Both the position numbers and the translations under genes were made by a program. Positions 6,380 through 6,540 of a DNA stretch of 6,540 nucleotides are shown here, one piece after another. The stretch lies in the NCBI GenBank assembly GCA_934589325.1, contig CAKTNU010000106.1, positions 1-6,540 on the forward strand, written 5' to 3'. Each line of letters starts with the position of its first letter. Within the stretch, counting starts at the first letter, position 1. This stretch comes from an uncultured Oscillospiraceae bacterium (GTDB taxonomy: Bacteria; Bacillota_A; Clostridia; Oscillospirales; Oscillospiraceae). Under the pieces are notes generated by a model. It was not told where the DNA came from, made no database searches, and saw only the letters and a program-made list of their open reading frames with translations.

Positions 6380-6411
6380 GAAAAGGGGCGGCTTTGCTGC
6401 CGCCCCTTCTC
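6380..6411 (-). terminator. Intrinsic terminator after hpf
   Basis: On the minus strand GAGAAGGGGCGGC pairs with GCCGCCCCTTTTC: 13 pairs including one G-U, with a six-base AGCAAA loop. The U-run is short (four T, partly inside the stem) and is followed by CAGAT. It lies 28 bases after the hpf stop. Read on the plus strand it lacks a good T tail, so it most likely serves hpf only. Confidence 0.85.
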
Positions 6412-6439
6412 CACACTCGCTTGTTTGACTTCCTATATA

Positions 6440-6540
6440 TCAATCATCCAAGAGTCCGTCATCACAGATCAGGCCGTAGCCGCCCTGAGTGCGCTTATAG
6501 ACGACAGAGATCGCGTCGTCCGCGTCCATGTTCTTGAACA
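6440..6540 (-). CDS. hpf: Ribosome hibernation promoting factor (long form), C-terminal end
   Basis: Only the last 32 residues are in the window; the gene runs in from beyond the right edge. They read FKNMDADDAISVVYKRTQGG followed by YGLI and a short acidic end, CDDGLLDD. This matches the end of the C-terminal dimerisation domain of long HPF proteins, whose usual form is F-N---T-E--VVYRR-DG-YGLI. Long HPF dimerises 70S ribosomes into inactive 100S particles in stationary phase or starvation. The acidic end replaces the short EP-type end common in Firmicutes. The reading rests on a short match, so it is likely rather than certain. The TGA is at 6440-6442 and a strong terminator follows 28 bases later. 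Confidence 0.75.
   Translation of the reverse strand, partial: FKNMDADDAISVVYKRTQGGYGLICDDGLLDD

Overview
The window reads as one compact, single-strand stretch of a moderately GC-rich Clostridia-type Firmicute chromosome, possibly of the Oscillospiraceae kind. The evidence is folate-type TrmFO, strong GGAGG-type ribosome binding sites, GTG starts, and the gene order dprA-topA-trmFO, which is also found in Bacillus subtilis. The lineage is inferred from protein style and gene order, not from a search. Every gene I can support lies on the minus strand, so the text below runs from high to low coordinates.

At the right edge (6540-6440) is the last part of a long-form ribosome hibernation factor (hpf), followed by a strong hairpin terminator (6380-6411). 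A small monocistronic gene (6188-5949) encodes a 79-residue protein with two CxxC pairs, whose function I do not recognise. After it comes a run of hairpins, the last of which (5817-5856) is a textbook intrinsic terminator. The promoter of the next transcription unit appears to reuse the right arm of this terminator as its -35 box.

That promoter drives a tight five-gene operon: tatD (TatD-family DNase), a SpoU/TrmH-family RNA methyltransferase, dprA (ssDNA-binding RecA loader), topA (DNA topoisomerase I) and trmFO (tRNA m5U54 methyltransferase, cut off by the left edge). Gaps between genes are 6, 27, 9 and 12 bases. Two Shine-Dalgarno sequences overlap the preceding stop codon, so translational coupling is likely. 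The operon mixes DNA processing and topology (tatD, dprA, topA) with RNA methylation (the SpoU enzyme, trmFO).

I see no CRISPR array, mobile element, tRNA, rRNA or recognisable riboswitch, and no convincing new multi-gene system. The most interesting points are the terminator/promoter overlap before tatD, a possible Shine-Dalgarno-masking hairpin at the tatD start, a histone-H1-like lysine/alanine tail on TopA, a diverged Rossmann signature in DprA, and the unassigned zinc-ribbon protein.
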